Assembly: GCA_907165275.2 (NCBI GenBank) | Contig: OU015671.1 | Location: 10,323,001-10,387,000 of the forward strand | DNA from: Zygaena filipendulae | Taxonomy: Eukaryota; Arthropoda; Insecta; Lepidoptera; Zygaenidae | Reading direction: 5' to 3' | DNA length: 64,000 nucleotides | Shown here: piece after piece, positions 1 to 11,000 of the stretch | Layout: each line of letters starts with the position of its first letter | Numbering within the stretch: position 1 is the stretch's first letter | Notes under the pieces: model-generated | Databases searched by the model: none | What the model saw: the letters and a program-made list of their open reading frames with translations, nothing else | Told to the model about the DNA's origin: nothing | Position numbers and translations under genes: made by a program

Positions 1-2020
1 AAGAATATCAACGAAAAGCTTTAAAACTCCCAAACAGACTAACCTCTTTGTCCACATATAAGTTTGCTGGGGCCTCGGAGGCGTCGGTAGGTATTCGGTA
101 GCGGTGGCGGACTCTCGTCTGCTCGCAACTTGTCTATTCAATAAATCCCAGCACACCGCACACTGTTGAAACTATTTCGGTAAATACATGACCAAGGGAA
201 CATGACTATATTCCGTTCTCAGTGGAACAACCTATTGTAATGTTAGCATACAGCTCCAAAACGATGGCTCACAATGGGTCTATAAGGCTCAAAAGTCAGT
301 CATTCAAATGGGTACCTAACACTCGGAGTTTTCCTTCGAAATCAAATCAGTGATAAAGAGATCCCGTATAGGAGGACAAAAGTAACTGATATACCTTAAA
401 GAATTGCTCCATCTCTATGAGGGCGGCCCTGAAGGTCGTTGTCAACAGTGGACGTCTGTGGGCAGATACGATCATGATGACTGACCTATTACCTACTTCT
501 TAAAAGTTCGTAATATTATATTCTACATGTACAATGTACATGTACCAAATAAGTACCTACTCATTGCAGTGATCAACCTACTTTAATAAAATATTTGATG
601 TCTGTGTCTAATTATTTTAACCGTAGATTTAGAATTTTTAATAAGTTGGTAAGGTACGCGACGAAATCGTCGACAAAGTTTTGTATAGTTTACTTAGATA
701 AAGTTTTTATTGAATTATTGGATCACTGTCCCAACTAACTTCGTGCTGCTGAGTCAGTTTGCCACTTTCACTCCAGTTGTTCCACATAAATACTTTTAAA
801 ACTATACGGAACTCTTCGCTTCAGCTCTGAGCGCGTACCCACCTCGAAGAACTATAGTATCAATCTTTAACAATTTTATATTTATCTACGTGAATAAAAT
901 AACATTTTAACCGACTTAAGGTAGGTACCTATAGGATCATAGTTTTGTCTGTATTTTTGTATATTTCTATTAGATATGGTGCGCAAAATCTCCGTCAGTT
1001 TTTTATAATTTTTTTTATATTTATCTAAGTGTTTTTATAATTATTATTAACTTTAATAATTATTTTTTTGTTTTTGTAGGTAATAGAAGAAAAACTACTG
1101 AACCGATTCAAAAAATTTTCCGTTACAGGAATCTATAGTGAAGCCCTGAGGGTTCGACTAGTAGATAATTATTAATTATTATACAAGGTGTTACGAAAAG
1201 GTAAGGTTCTGTAACAGCCTGCATATTACGTAATAGGTAGGTACTTACCTACAGCAAGCACATCAATTACGAAACGAACGTAAGATGTTGGATTTACTTT
1301 ATAATTCATCTAATCAGGAGTAGTGTTGCTTATAAGCCACTAAGCACTGCGTCACGTACGCGCACGCGGCATCGTTTAGTTCCAGTGTGTTCCAGGTATA
1401 TACAACGTGTTAATAAATTAACTGAAAACCTGATATCAACACCCCATTAAAAAAATAAACTATAATATGATTAAAACATATTTAACATTAGTTTGGAGGT
1501 GACCTGTCTACAAAATTCCAAGCGCTATGCCCGCGCCTACCGGTTCGAATTTTTTTGCTGCGGGCGGCGTACGCGCCAAATATTGTATTATAAATAATTT
1601 AGACATAGGCTAATAAAAATTAAAAAAATATAACCTATACTAAAACATAGTGCGATCGATTCGCTAATTGTTTCGGGGCAAACTACTTTTTAGTTTTTAG
1701 TTAATTCATTAACACGATGTACCTATATCTTCATACAGTTTTTCAAAACCAATAAGGATTTAATTTCCTTTCAGTGGTTGCCTTATGAAGTGAAAAGCCT
1801 TTCAAGTTTTCAAATCTGGCAGTTTGAACAACTTCAAGGCTAAGTTCTTTCGGAAATATGCAAAAATAGAGATATATAACTACAAAGTTCATTACTTAAC
1901 TTTCACAGGCGGGGCTTTAAAACGCAGTCCATTCACTGGCATAATAAAAATAACTGCGCGGCACATCCCAGGGTCGGGCAGCAGCCGGTGCGGGCTCATA
2001 AGTCTCGGATAGTGCACGCG
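1..2020. other. AT-rich intergenic DNA, no gene recognised
   Basis: No exon-like or family-recognisable coding segment is seen on either strand. Around 1080-1165 there is a degraded stretch resembling the interior of the Helitron-like elements found elsewhere in the window (the phrase about an 'actgaaccgattcaaaaa' type core), ending near a ctag at 1158. Short open frames here have no coding character. Confidence 0.5.
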
Positions 2021-2237
2021 GCCCTTATTCACTACGACCATAACACGTCACGGTAACATAACGCGCCACTATAATTGTTTTGCCCTCGTGTTGAAATAAG
2101 TTTCACTTTAAAATACATTTACAACAATTACATACAGAATATTGATTTCTAATTTTTTTGGCCCTTGGAGTGTTTGGAATTGTTTTTGGAGCGCGTTACG
2201 GGCAAGGAATGTTATTGGTCATAGTGAATAAGAGACC
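2021..2237. mobile_element. MITE family A, copy 1
   Basis: Ends form imperfect terminal inverted repeats: the left begins CCTTATTCACTACGACCA, and the right end read on the minus strand begins CTCTTATTCACTATGACCA. Further copies lie at 17297-17513 and 20322-20578, and a fragment at 26826-26866, all sharing an inner 'ccttgcccataac' type sequence. It has no coding capacity, so it is a non-autonomous DNA transposon. Superfamily not assigned. Confidence 0.65.
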
Positions 2238-2245
2238 TGAGGGGC

Positions 2246-2471
2246 GGGCTATTATGTAACTTTTGTTGCTATTGTTTTTCGATTTCAATCCGAAAGATAG
2301 CGGTTTTTTTATTAATTGATCGTGTTTAGACAGCTACAGTGTAAGTAATATGTGGTTTTTGGTTGATTGCTAGATATTGTAGGTGTCAAAACGTGCATAT
2401 TGTAATCGCAAAACCGTAATGTTTTTGATTGCAACCGAAAAATGATAGAAACAAAAGTTACATAATAGCCC
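2246..2471. mobile_element. MITE with about 45-bp inverted repeats
   Basis: The left end starts GGGCTATTATGTAACTTTTG and the right end is its reverse complement; similarity extends about 45 bp inward with a few mismatches. It is 226 bp long, non-coding, and almost abuts the preceding MITE, which suggests serial insertion into one spot. Confidence 0.65.
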
Positions 2472-3336
2472 CTCTGGTCGCGGTACGGCCCCGCATTTAA
2501 TAACGAGGGATCAGGAACCGGCCCGGGCTTAGCGTCGCATCCGACATTATTGAAAGCGAACTACCTTCCAAATAGATTTTTTTAAACTTTACGTTTCCTC
2601 AGATATCAATATAGAAGTAACATCTGTGAAAACTTATTTATCCGGCTCGAAGGACCATCCTTAAAGTTAGTCGTTTTTCACCAATCAAAAAATCGTGGTC
2701 AGGCTGGTCGAAGTAAATATAAACGCCAAGTAATGTCTTAAAATTATTTATTTGAGTTAAAATCTATTACAATATTTACAAAATCATTTTGTCTAATTGA
2801 AGTCCATCCAGCTGTGTACACTTAAAATCTATTTTACAACTTACCGATGGGGGCGATTCCGCTTATAACCCGCGTTTAGAAATTTAGCATTGATATTTCT
2901 GCTTTTGTAAGTTTACAGACCACGCTAGAATCGCACCCAATATCAATATTAACAACTGTACGTCTGCGTCGACGGAATTTTTTCAAAATATCAACGTCCG
3001 TGCTCGAGCGAAAACAATTATCTTTGTTGATTCTTTCATTTACTCCCTTCGACGCGGACGCTCTGACGCGCTGGCTCGCTAGTTCACTGCGCAAAAATTA
3101 ATTATGCTAAGTCGTTAAGTTGTTTTAACAAAAGTTTTATTACTCTTTCTATATGTATACCAGCTTTGCTTTCCTTCAAAATTAATTTTAATCATCACCA
3201 CTTTCCGTCTCTATAACAACAAAACATTCGTCTCTTTACATGATAATATAAATTACAATTTATAATTTCATGTCGCATATATAAATTAATCAAAAAACAT
3301 TCTTATTGTAAGCCACCAGTAAATCCCTTTGGCAAA
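2472..3336. other. Intergenic, nothing recognised
   Basis: AT-rich sequence without splice-bounded open frames, recognisable repeats or RNA genes. The 72-codon minus-strand frame at 2876-3094 has no family resemblance and is taken as chance. Confidence 0.4.
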
Positions 3337-3805
3337 TCTTCTATACTTATAATAAAACTGTAGAGAGGTCAATTCTGTACATTGAATATATATTCAAAAT
3401 TAATATTGGAGGATGAATGGTGATCGATACTGATGCCAAAAATGCAACCAGTAAATTTTTTGTCTGTCTGTCTGTCTGTCTGTCTGTATGTGCACGCATG
3501 GGTCAATAACTACTGAAGGGATTTTAACCAAACTTGGTAAGATTGTAGTCCATACTTCTGGACAGGTTATAGGCTATATAACATAACGCTAAGACACATA
3601 GGAGCTGAGCAGTGACGATAAATTTGAAGCAAGTCGGATGAAAATACGCTTTCGAGCTCTTATCCTCGCATACGTTTAATCAATCACGCAAAAACGGCTG
3701 AACGGATTTAGATAAAATTTGGCATACACGTTGTCAGGGGTACAGAGGACATAGGGTACTTTTTATCCCGGAATCCCCGCGGGTGAAACCGCGGGGCACA
3801 GCTAG
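3337..3805 (+). mobile_element. Helitron-like non-autonomous element
   Basis: It begins TC after an A and ends in CTAG before a T, the insertion pattern of Helitrons (A^T target, no duplication). A GC-rich hairpin (CCCCGCGG ... CCGCGGGG) lies about 8 bp before the CTAG end. A (GTCT)n microsatellite lies inside at about 3462-3487, a common companion of lepidopteran Helitrons. The same end structure recurs at 7322, 15014, 29113 and 49825, and inverted at 24655 and 28175. Confidence 0.7.
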
Positions 3806-5454
3806 TCTTAAATAATTTTCTTCATAAATATCACTAAATACAACACAACTGTCACTTCACAATTTTACTTAGGTACCTACATATTAATCATTTATTAATC
3901 TAAATATTATTTTATTCACTAAGCAATGCACATCCATGTCACAGACTGATTCATACATAGAGACAAAATTATGACTGTTGTAAGTAAAAGAAAGCTTGCA
4001 GAAGACAGCTAGTATAATAATAAAACGTTTGTTAAAACTACTCTACTACTGTTTAATATTGTCATCAGACTGAACTAGATGGGCCAAAAAAAAAAAATAA
4101 ATAGAAAAAAAATGCATAAAGTTGCATCTTGAAATTATAAAACTTGTAAAATAGAGGTCAGCTGCAAACTATAACAACTAGGAGAGCCTTTGTGTTCGCT
4201 ACGTGTGCTCTGTGTAGCGGGTTCGAATCTCGCGATATCTAATCTGTACAATAACATCTCTGTAAAATATTCGATATAAAAACTATTATACACACGAAGC
4301 ATACGTTTCCTATCTTATCGGTGTATTGCCGTCCGCCCGCTGCAGGTCGTCCATCTACAAATTTGGGGCAACGAACGGGCATAAAATTCACACAGTAAAA
4401 TTCCCGTTCGTTTTCCTATTGAGACGAAAAGGCAAATGTAAGTACCTATTTCTACACCGATCCATAAGCCTTTGGTTTTCAATATTTCGTCATACTAGGG
4501 GGACAAACTGCAGCAGGTTGTACGGTAACACACTATCATATTAACGCAAAAATTATTCCGTTTTTAAGTTGGTAAAATCAATTCTACTCTGGATTCTTAA
4601 CATCCATACAATATTATTGATATCCTCAACAGGATAAAAAAAAAAATTGAAAACTACAATGGTGTTAGTTTGGCTATGGCTGTCAATATTGAAACGGAGA
4701 GGAAAAAATCATTTTCTAGCAAATGAAACTATGGTGATTTGTGGCCAAAACTACATGCATATTTGCAAAATCTATGAACAAGACTACTCGCATTATTACT
4801 ATAACCCTTGTGTAGTTTTACTAACTCGTGCGGTTTTATTGGAGACCGAGACGCGGATGGGTTTCATGGCAATGACGTGGACAGGAACGGGAAAAATAAC
4901 CGAAACCCTCACTCACATAGTCATTTAGACATTGAGCACTCGCAAGGGGTTAGTAAAAAAAATATATGCTTTATTTTTGCATGCGTATAAAAGAAATATG
5001 GATTCGAAATCACCTGATTCTAATTGGGCGGCTTAAATAAAGACGGAAGATCTGTTTTTTTTCTTTTTGGTTTCAGGAATCGATTTTTTTCGCGAAGAAT
5101 CGACATTCCTAAACGTATAAATTTAGAAACTTCTAATAAACTTTTACGATTATTTGAATTTGTAGCCATGTTTCACGGTTGTTTCCATGGTCACGGTTCC
5201 ATGCACGTAAAAGCACGGTCCCTGGGCAGTACAATGAGCTTATTTTAATGTGATGCTGAAATTCATTTTCCAGGCGAAATTGAATACAATTCATATAATC
5301 TATCGTGTCCAAACTAAAGCTTCGACGCGCTCGTAGATCAGTTCACGCATCAGTCGATCGCTCTACAAGTGTCGCGACAAGCAGCGAGCTGCGGCACACA
5401 CGCGACATTCATTATTGTGACGGATCCAGTAGACAATTGCATTTTCACACAAAG
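3806..5454. other. Intergenic; tRNA-like SINE remnant possible
   Basis: No gene seen. At about 4180-4232 there is a B-box-like GGTTCGAATCTC preceded by a weak tRNA-like arm, which could be the head of a degraded tRNA-derived SINE; it does not fold into a convincing tRNA. Other open frames here have neither splice context nor family resemblance. Confidence 0.35.
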
Positions 5455-5460
5455 TTTATT
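5455..5460 (-). terminator. Candidate poly(A) signal of the OGFOD1 gene
   Basis: TTTATT on the plus strand reads AATAAA on the minus strand, about 710 bp downstream of the OGFOD1 stop codon. If used, the 3' UTR would contain the whole 30-bp minisatellite. No other canonical signal was noticed between the stop and this point. Confidence 0.4.
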
Positions 5461-5550
5461 TACACACAACCAAGCAGTATCGAGACGAGCTCCAGCCTCA
5501 CGCACAATAACACACTTCGAATCCAAGCTGCAACGACACCACAAGACCGC

Positions 5551-6085
5551 TCCCGAGTCGCGTCACGTCCCCAGGTTCCCTCCCGGGTCGCGTCACGTCC
5601 CCAGGATCCCTCCCGAGTCGCGTCACGTCCCCAGGATCCCTCCCGAGTCGCGTCACGTCCCCAGGATCCCTCCCGGGTCGCGTCACGTCCCCAGGATCCC
5701 TCCCGGGTCGCGTCACGTCCCCAGGTTCCCTCCCGGGTCGCGTCACGTCCCCAGGATCCCTCCCGAGTCGCGTCACGTCCCCAGGATCCCTCCCGAGTCG
5801 CGTCACGTCCCCAGGATCCCTCCCGAGTCGCGTCACGTCCCCAGGATCCCTCCCGGGTCGCGTCACGTCCCCAGGATCCCTCCCGGGTCGCGTCACGTCC
5901 CCAGGATCCCTCCCGAGTCGCGTCACGTCCCCAGGATCCCTCCCGAGTCGCGTCACGTCCCCAGGATCCCTCCCGGGTCGCGTCACGTCCCCAGGATCCC
6001 TCCCGAGTCGCGTCAGTCCCCAGGATCCTTCCCGGGTCGCGTCACGTCCCCAGGATCCCTGCCGGGTCGCGTCACGTCCCCGGGC
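5551..6085. repeat. 30-bp minisatellite, about 18 copies
   Basis: Tandem unit of 30 bp built round CGCGTCACGTCCCCAGGATC, differing mainly at one G/A and one A/T position; one unit near 6001 is 29 bp. It starts about 85 bp after the OGFOD1 stop codon, so it is probably in that gene's 3' UTR. Because 30 is a multiple of three it is open in several frames on both strands, which explains long apparent ORFs here; none is taken as a gene. Confidence 0.9.
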
Positions 6086-6170
6086 ACCGCCCCAAGGAGC
6101 GCCACGCCTCGGGAGCGGGGCGGCAGCGCGCGGCCGGGCACTACCGCGGCGGCGGCGGCGGCGGCGGGCG

Positions 6171-7974
6171 TCACTCGTTGTAGGTGCAGGTGAGGATGTA
6201 GAAGTGCTCGCCGGGCCGCAGCGAGAGGCGGCTCACGTACTTGGTGAAGGAGGCGGTGCCCGCGTCGCAGTACACGAGGCTGAGCGCGTTGTCCACCGGC
6301 GGCAGCGTCACCAGCGCGCCCTCGCCCGCCGCGCCTGCGGACAGCCGCCGCGCCGCGTCAGCAAGCGCCGCGCACTCGCGTCGCCCCAGCGACCCGCTCG
6401 ACCGGCAAATCGGTCCGCTCGTATGGACAAGCGGACCGAGTTGCCTCCCCACCGGTATACAGGCACACGTGCATGTGCACACGTGCAGGTACGCGCGCTT
6501 ACATGTGTATCTACATGTGACAATTATTCACTGACAGTGGCTGTCAGCTCGCTGTCAACCTTACGATACGCACACATGCACGTGTGCACGTGCACAAGCC
6601 GCCCGTCGCTATTTGTGGGAGAGTACTTGAATCGCTTCATTTATTTGAGTTGGAAGGTGAGTTAGGTGTCTGCATGTGTGCGTGCGTGCGTGTGCGAGCG
6701 TGCGTACGTGTGTGTGTGTGTGTGTGCGTGATGCGTATGTGTGCGTGTGCGCATATGCGTGAGCGCGTGTATATGCGTGCGTGCGTGCGTGTGCATGTGG
6801 TTGCGTGCTGTGCGTGCTGTGTGTGCGCGCTTGTACCGTCGCTGTCGGCGTGCGCGGGCGAGGCCGCGTCCTCGGGCGCCACGTAGCACGTGCAGCCGCC
6901 GCTCAGCGCGCGCGCCGGCACGCCCAGGTACAGCACCGCCTCCAGCCGCGCCGCCGCGTACTGCTCGCGCGGCGGCAGCAGCTGCCAGTTGCGACACCGA
7001 GTGGACGGCAAACAATTGTAGATCACGCACCGAGAAGGTGAAATAGTGTCTTACGTCACTATAGTCAATGATCATTACTCTTATAATGTCAAACGACGCC
7101 TTGTGCTTATGTTAGCCATACTGATCTATACTAAAATTAGAAATGTGAAAGTTGGCATGAATGTATCGATGTTTGTTACTCAATCACGCCAGAATGTCTA
7201 AACGGAAATGGATGAAATTCGGCACGGATATAGATTGTCTGGAATGGGAAATAGAGTACTTTTTTCCGGAATTTCGCGAGAACTTTGAAATTCCCACGGA
7301 TGAACCCACGTGAAACAGCTAGTAATAAACGCGAAAGTAACTCCGACCTGCGCTAGCAGGGTGTACCGGTACCGGGGGACTAGTAGGGTGTACCGGTGCC
7401 GGGGGACTAGTAGGGTGTACCGGTGCCGGGGGACTAGTAGGGTGTACCGGTGCCGGGGGACTAGTAGGGTGTATCGATGCCGGAGGACTATTAGGGTGTA
7501 CCGGCACCGGAAAACTAGCAGGGTGTACCGATACAGCAAAGCTAGGAGGGTGTACTGCTACCGGAAGACTAATAGGGTGTACAGGTACCGGAGGACTTGT
7601 AGGGTGTACCGGCGGGCGACGTACCGTGTAGTCGCCGGGCGCCCAGCGCTGCAGCTCGAGCCGCTGGTAGGTGGCGAGCTGCAGGTCGGTGCAGTCGGCC
7701 AGCACGCGCAGCCACGCGGGCGCCGCCGCCAGCCGCAGCAGCGCGCGCACCGGGTGCTCCTCGCCCGGCGCCTCGCCCGCGCCGCGCGCCGCCGCCCAGC
7801 CGGCCGGCACGCGGCTGTAGCGCCGCCGGTTGCCCGGCCCCACCGCCTCCCACGGCACGTCTGCCAAGGGATCGGTCGAGTCATTACACGTACCGAACTG
7901 TATGGCGTGTATGTGTGTGTGCTTCGTCAGTGGGTGTATGTGTATTGTGTGCGTGCGTGTGCATGTGTGCGTGC

Positions 7975-8015
<41 letters not shown>

Positions 8016-11000
8016 AGTGTGTATATGTGTGCCGACTGCCGCCTCACCAGGCCCCCGCAGCGCGTCGAGCAGCAGCCGATGGCGCGCGGGCAGCAGCAGG
8101 CCGCGCAGGCACACCTCGCTCTCGCGCTCCATCTGCGCCTGGATCTGCACGCGCGAGCGCGGCGACATGTACGTCGGCTCCAGCCACTGCGCGATCAGCA
8201 CCTGCACCCCGCGCCAAGCCCGCGCCGCCCGCGGCGACACAACACGTCGTCAATAATAATAACACAACACAGATCTTGAATCCACACTGAGCTTGTGTCG
8301 TAGCACGTGCAACGGTGCGGTCAAAGATTGTAAGCACTCCTAGCCTGGAATGGAGGCTGCCGGGACACACCGTTAGGTGCGTGGCGACAGATTTTCAACT
8401 TGAAGGTGGTAGCTAGCCAGGCGGGCACTGGAAAGTGCCCTACCACCATGCTATGGTTACCTCACGATGCTTTCCTTCGCTGACAGTTCGAGCTCATTGG
8501 GCTGTGAATCCAAGCTTTGCGGCTTTTGATCCAAATGCACTAAGCTGAGCCACCATCGGGGTACGAAGTACCCTATGTTTTGCAAAATTTTATTTTGATG
8601 AGCGGAATGGTTGAGCGGTTACGGCGTGAAAGCGTATTCGAGTAACAAACAAATAAACACACATTCACATTTACCTATAATAGTAAGCATTACTACATAA
8701 ATATTATTAATAATATAATAATAAATAATAATAAGCCTTTATTCATTTCTCAGTAATATAGTAACATTTTTTTTTTTTTTTTTTATGTGTGTTTTTTATT
8801 ACTGGGAATCCCTTCTCGGGTGAAGGCCTCCTCCAGTCCCCTCCAAGCTTCGCGGTCTCTTCCCTTCTGTATCCACTCAAGTCCTGCCACCTGGATGATA
8901 TCGTCAGTCCATCGTTGGATAGGCCGACCAACATTCCTTTTTCCATCTGGCCCTTTCCATTTTGTTGTTTTCGCAGTCCATCTCCCGTCAGTCAGTCGCG
9001 CGACGTGTCCTGCCCATTGCCATTTCATTTTTAAGGCGTGTTGCAATGCATCGGTTACCTTTGTTCTACTTCTAATTATTTCGCTTCTGACCTTATGTAT
9101 TTTCTTAATTTTTAAGATGCTTCTTTCCATTCCTCTCTGGCAAATCCTTATTCTATTTCTAATTTTATTCGTGTATACCCACGTTTGGCAGCCGTATGTT
9201 AGGCATGGTAGCAGACAGGTGTCCATTACAATTTTTTTCAAGTTTATATGGTAGTCTCCTTTAAGTATTTCTTTATGTGCCCAGAATTTCTTCCATGTTA
9301 TATTTACACGTCGTTCTACCTCTTCTTCATTGTGTAGCTTATTGAATGAGACCTTTTTTCCTAAGTAGACATAGCTATTTACATATTCTATCTGTCTATC
9401 ACTCACTTTGATCGATATTTCGCGACTATTAGTTATTATTTTTGTCTTATCGGTATTTAGTTCCAATCCAACTTTAAAGCTTTCCTGGGAGAGTGTGTTT
9501 ATCATTTGTTGTAGCTCTATGGCGCTTTCAGAGAAAATGACAATATCGTCAGCGAATCTTAAGTGGTTTAAGTATCTATTGCCAATTCTGATGCCTTTTC
9601 TTGACCAGTTAATTTTTTTGAATACTGACTCTAACACTGTAATAAATAATTTTGGTGATAATGGGTCTCCCTGCCGGACGCCTCTTCTTATTTGTATTAT
9701 TTCCCCTTTTTGTTCTAATTTCAATCTACTTGTACTTTTTTTCATAAATCTTTTTGATAATTGTAATATATTTCTGGTTGATGTTGCATTCTTTGAGGGC
9801 TGTCCAGATAGCATTGTGGCTTATGCAGTCAAATGCCTTGCTGTAGTCTACGAATGCTACATAGAGAGGTCTATTAAACTCATTGAATTTTTCTATAATC
9901 TGTTCTACGGTATGAATATGGTCTATAGTTGAAAATCCAGAGCGGAAGCCTGCCTGTTCAACAGGTTGTTGAGAGTCAATTTCCTTTGTTATTCGACGGA
10001 GCAAAAGTGCAGTGAAGAGTTTGTATATGCTTGGCAGTAAGCTGATCGGTCTGTAATTGGCTATGTTTTTTGGATCTCCCTTTTTGAATAAGAGCACAAT
10101 ATCAGAACTGCACCATTGTTCTGGCACGGTCTCTGTTTCGAGCACTAAATTAAACAAAATCTCAATTAAACCGGCAAGAACAATGCATCCTCTCTTTAGA
10201 GCTTCGTTGCTGATCCCGTTTGGACCAGGGCTCTTTTCTGTTTTTAAATGCTTTATGTGAATTATTACTTCGTTCACGTCTATTTCTTCTACGTTGTTTT
10301 CCTTTCCTAGTTCAAGCTCTTTTCTTTCTTCATTTTCACAGTAGTCTCCGTTTCTGTCAGTTCTTCCGTAAAGTTCTCTATAGAAGTTGGTTGCACTCTC
10401 TAGAATTTCTTTCCTTGATGTTGTTGTTTCAGAATTTTTTTCCAGATTTTGTATCCAGTCTTTGTGTATTGTTAGTTGCTTGTAAGCTCTTTTTGTACTT
10501 CGATATTTTTTCAGGTTCTTTTCTATTACATTATGTCTGTGTTCTAGATAGTCTTTCTTGATAGACTTGTTAGTTTCCTTGAATAGTTTACTTAACTCTA
10601 ATTTCATTTCTTTAGTTTTATTTGTGGTTTTAATTAATTCTGTCCGTTTTTTTATTAGGTTTTTTGTGCTGTCGCTAAATATTTGGTTTCTCTTATCTGT
10701 CTTGTCCTGCAGTTTTAAACTTTTAATAATCGCTTCCTCAAGCATGTTGTAGTACTTTTGAACGTTATTTCTATTATCCTCGCGAGTGGTATCTCTTAAC
10801 TCCTCAGTTTCTTGTCTCAGGTTGGAAAGGTAATCATCTATTTCTTTTTCAGTTCTAGGTGTCTTCTGTGGTTTGATATAGTTGTATCTAGTTTTCTTAG
10901 GTATCTTCAGTTGGAGTGCTGCTCGTACTAGTCTGTGGTCTGAAGGAAAGTTTACATTGTTCAGGACTTCTACATTGGTTATTAATTTGGGTTTGTTAGT

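Noticed and set aside
4180..4235. tRNA-like B box suggesting a tRNA gene
   Set aside because: No acceptor stem pairing or clear A box at the right distance; more like a degraded SINE head.
5551..6085. Regular 30-bp repeat resembling a CRISPR array or a long repetitive protein gene
   Set aside because: Units are contiguous with no spacers, and openness in many frames follows from the 30-bp period; it lies just after the OGFOD1 stop.
7310..8290. 326-codon plus-strand open frame across 7310-8290
   Set aside because: It runs through a 27-bp minisatellite, antisense of OGFOD1 exons and a TG microsatellite; no family resemblance.
9408..9932. 174-codon plus-strand frame rich in hydrophobic residues, also 10220-10561 and 11822-12103
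   Set aside because: Antisense shadows of the LINE ORFs on the minus strand; AT-rich antisense often looks membrane-like.
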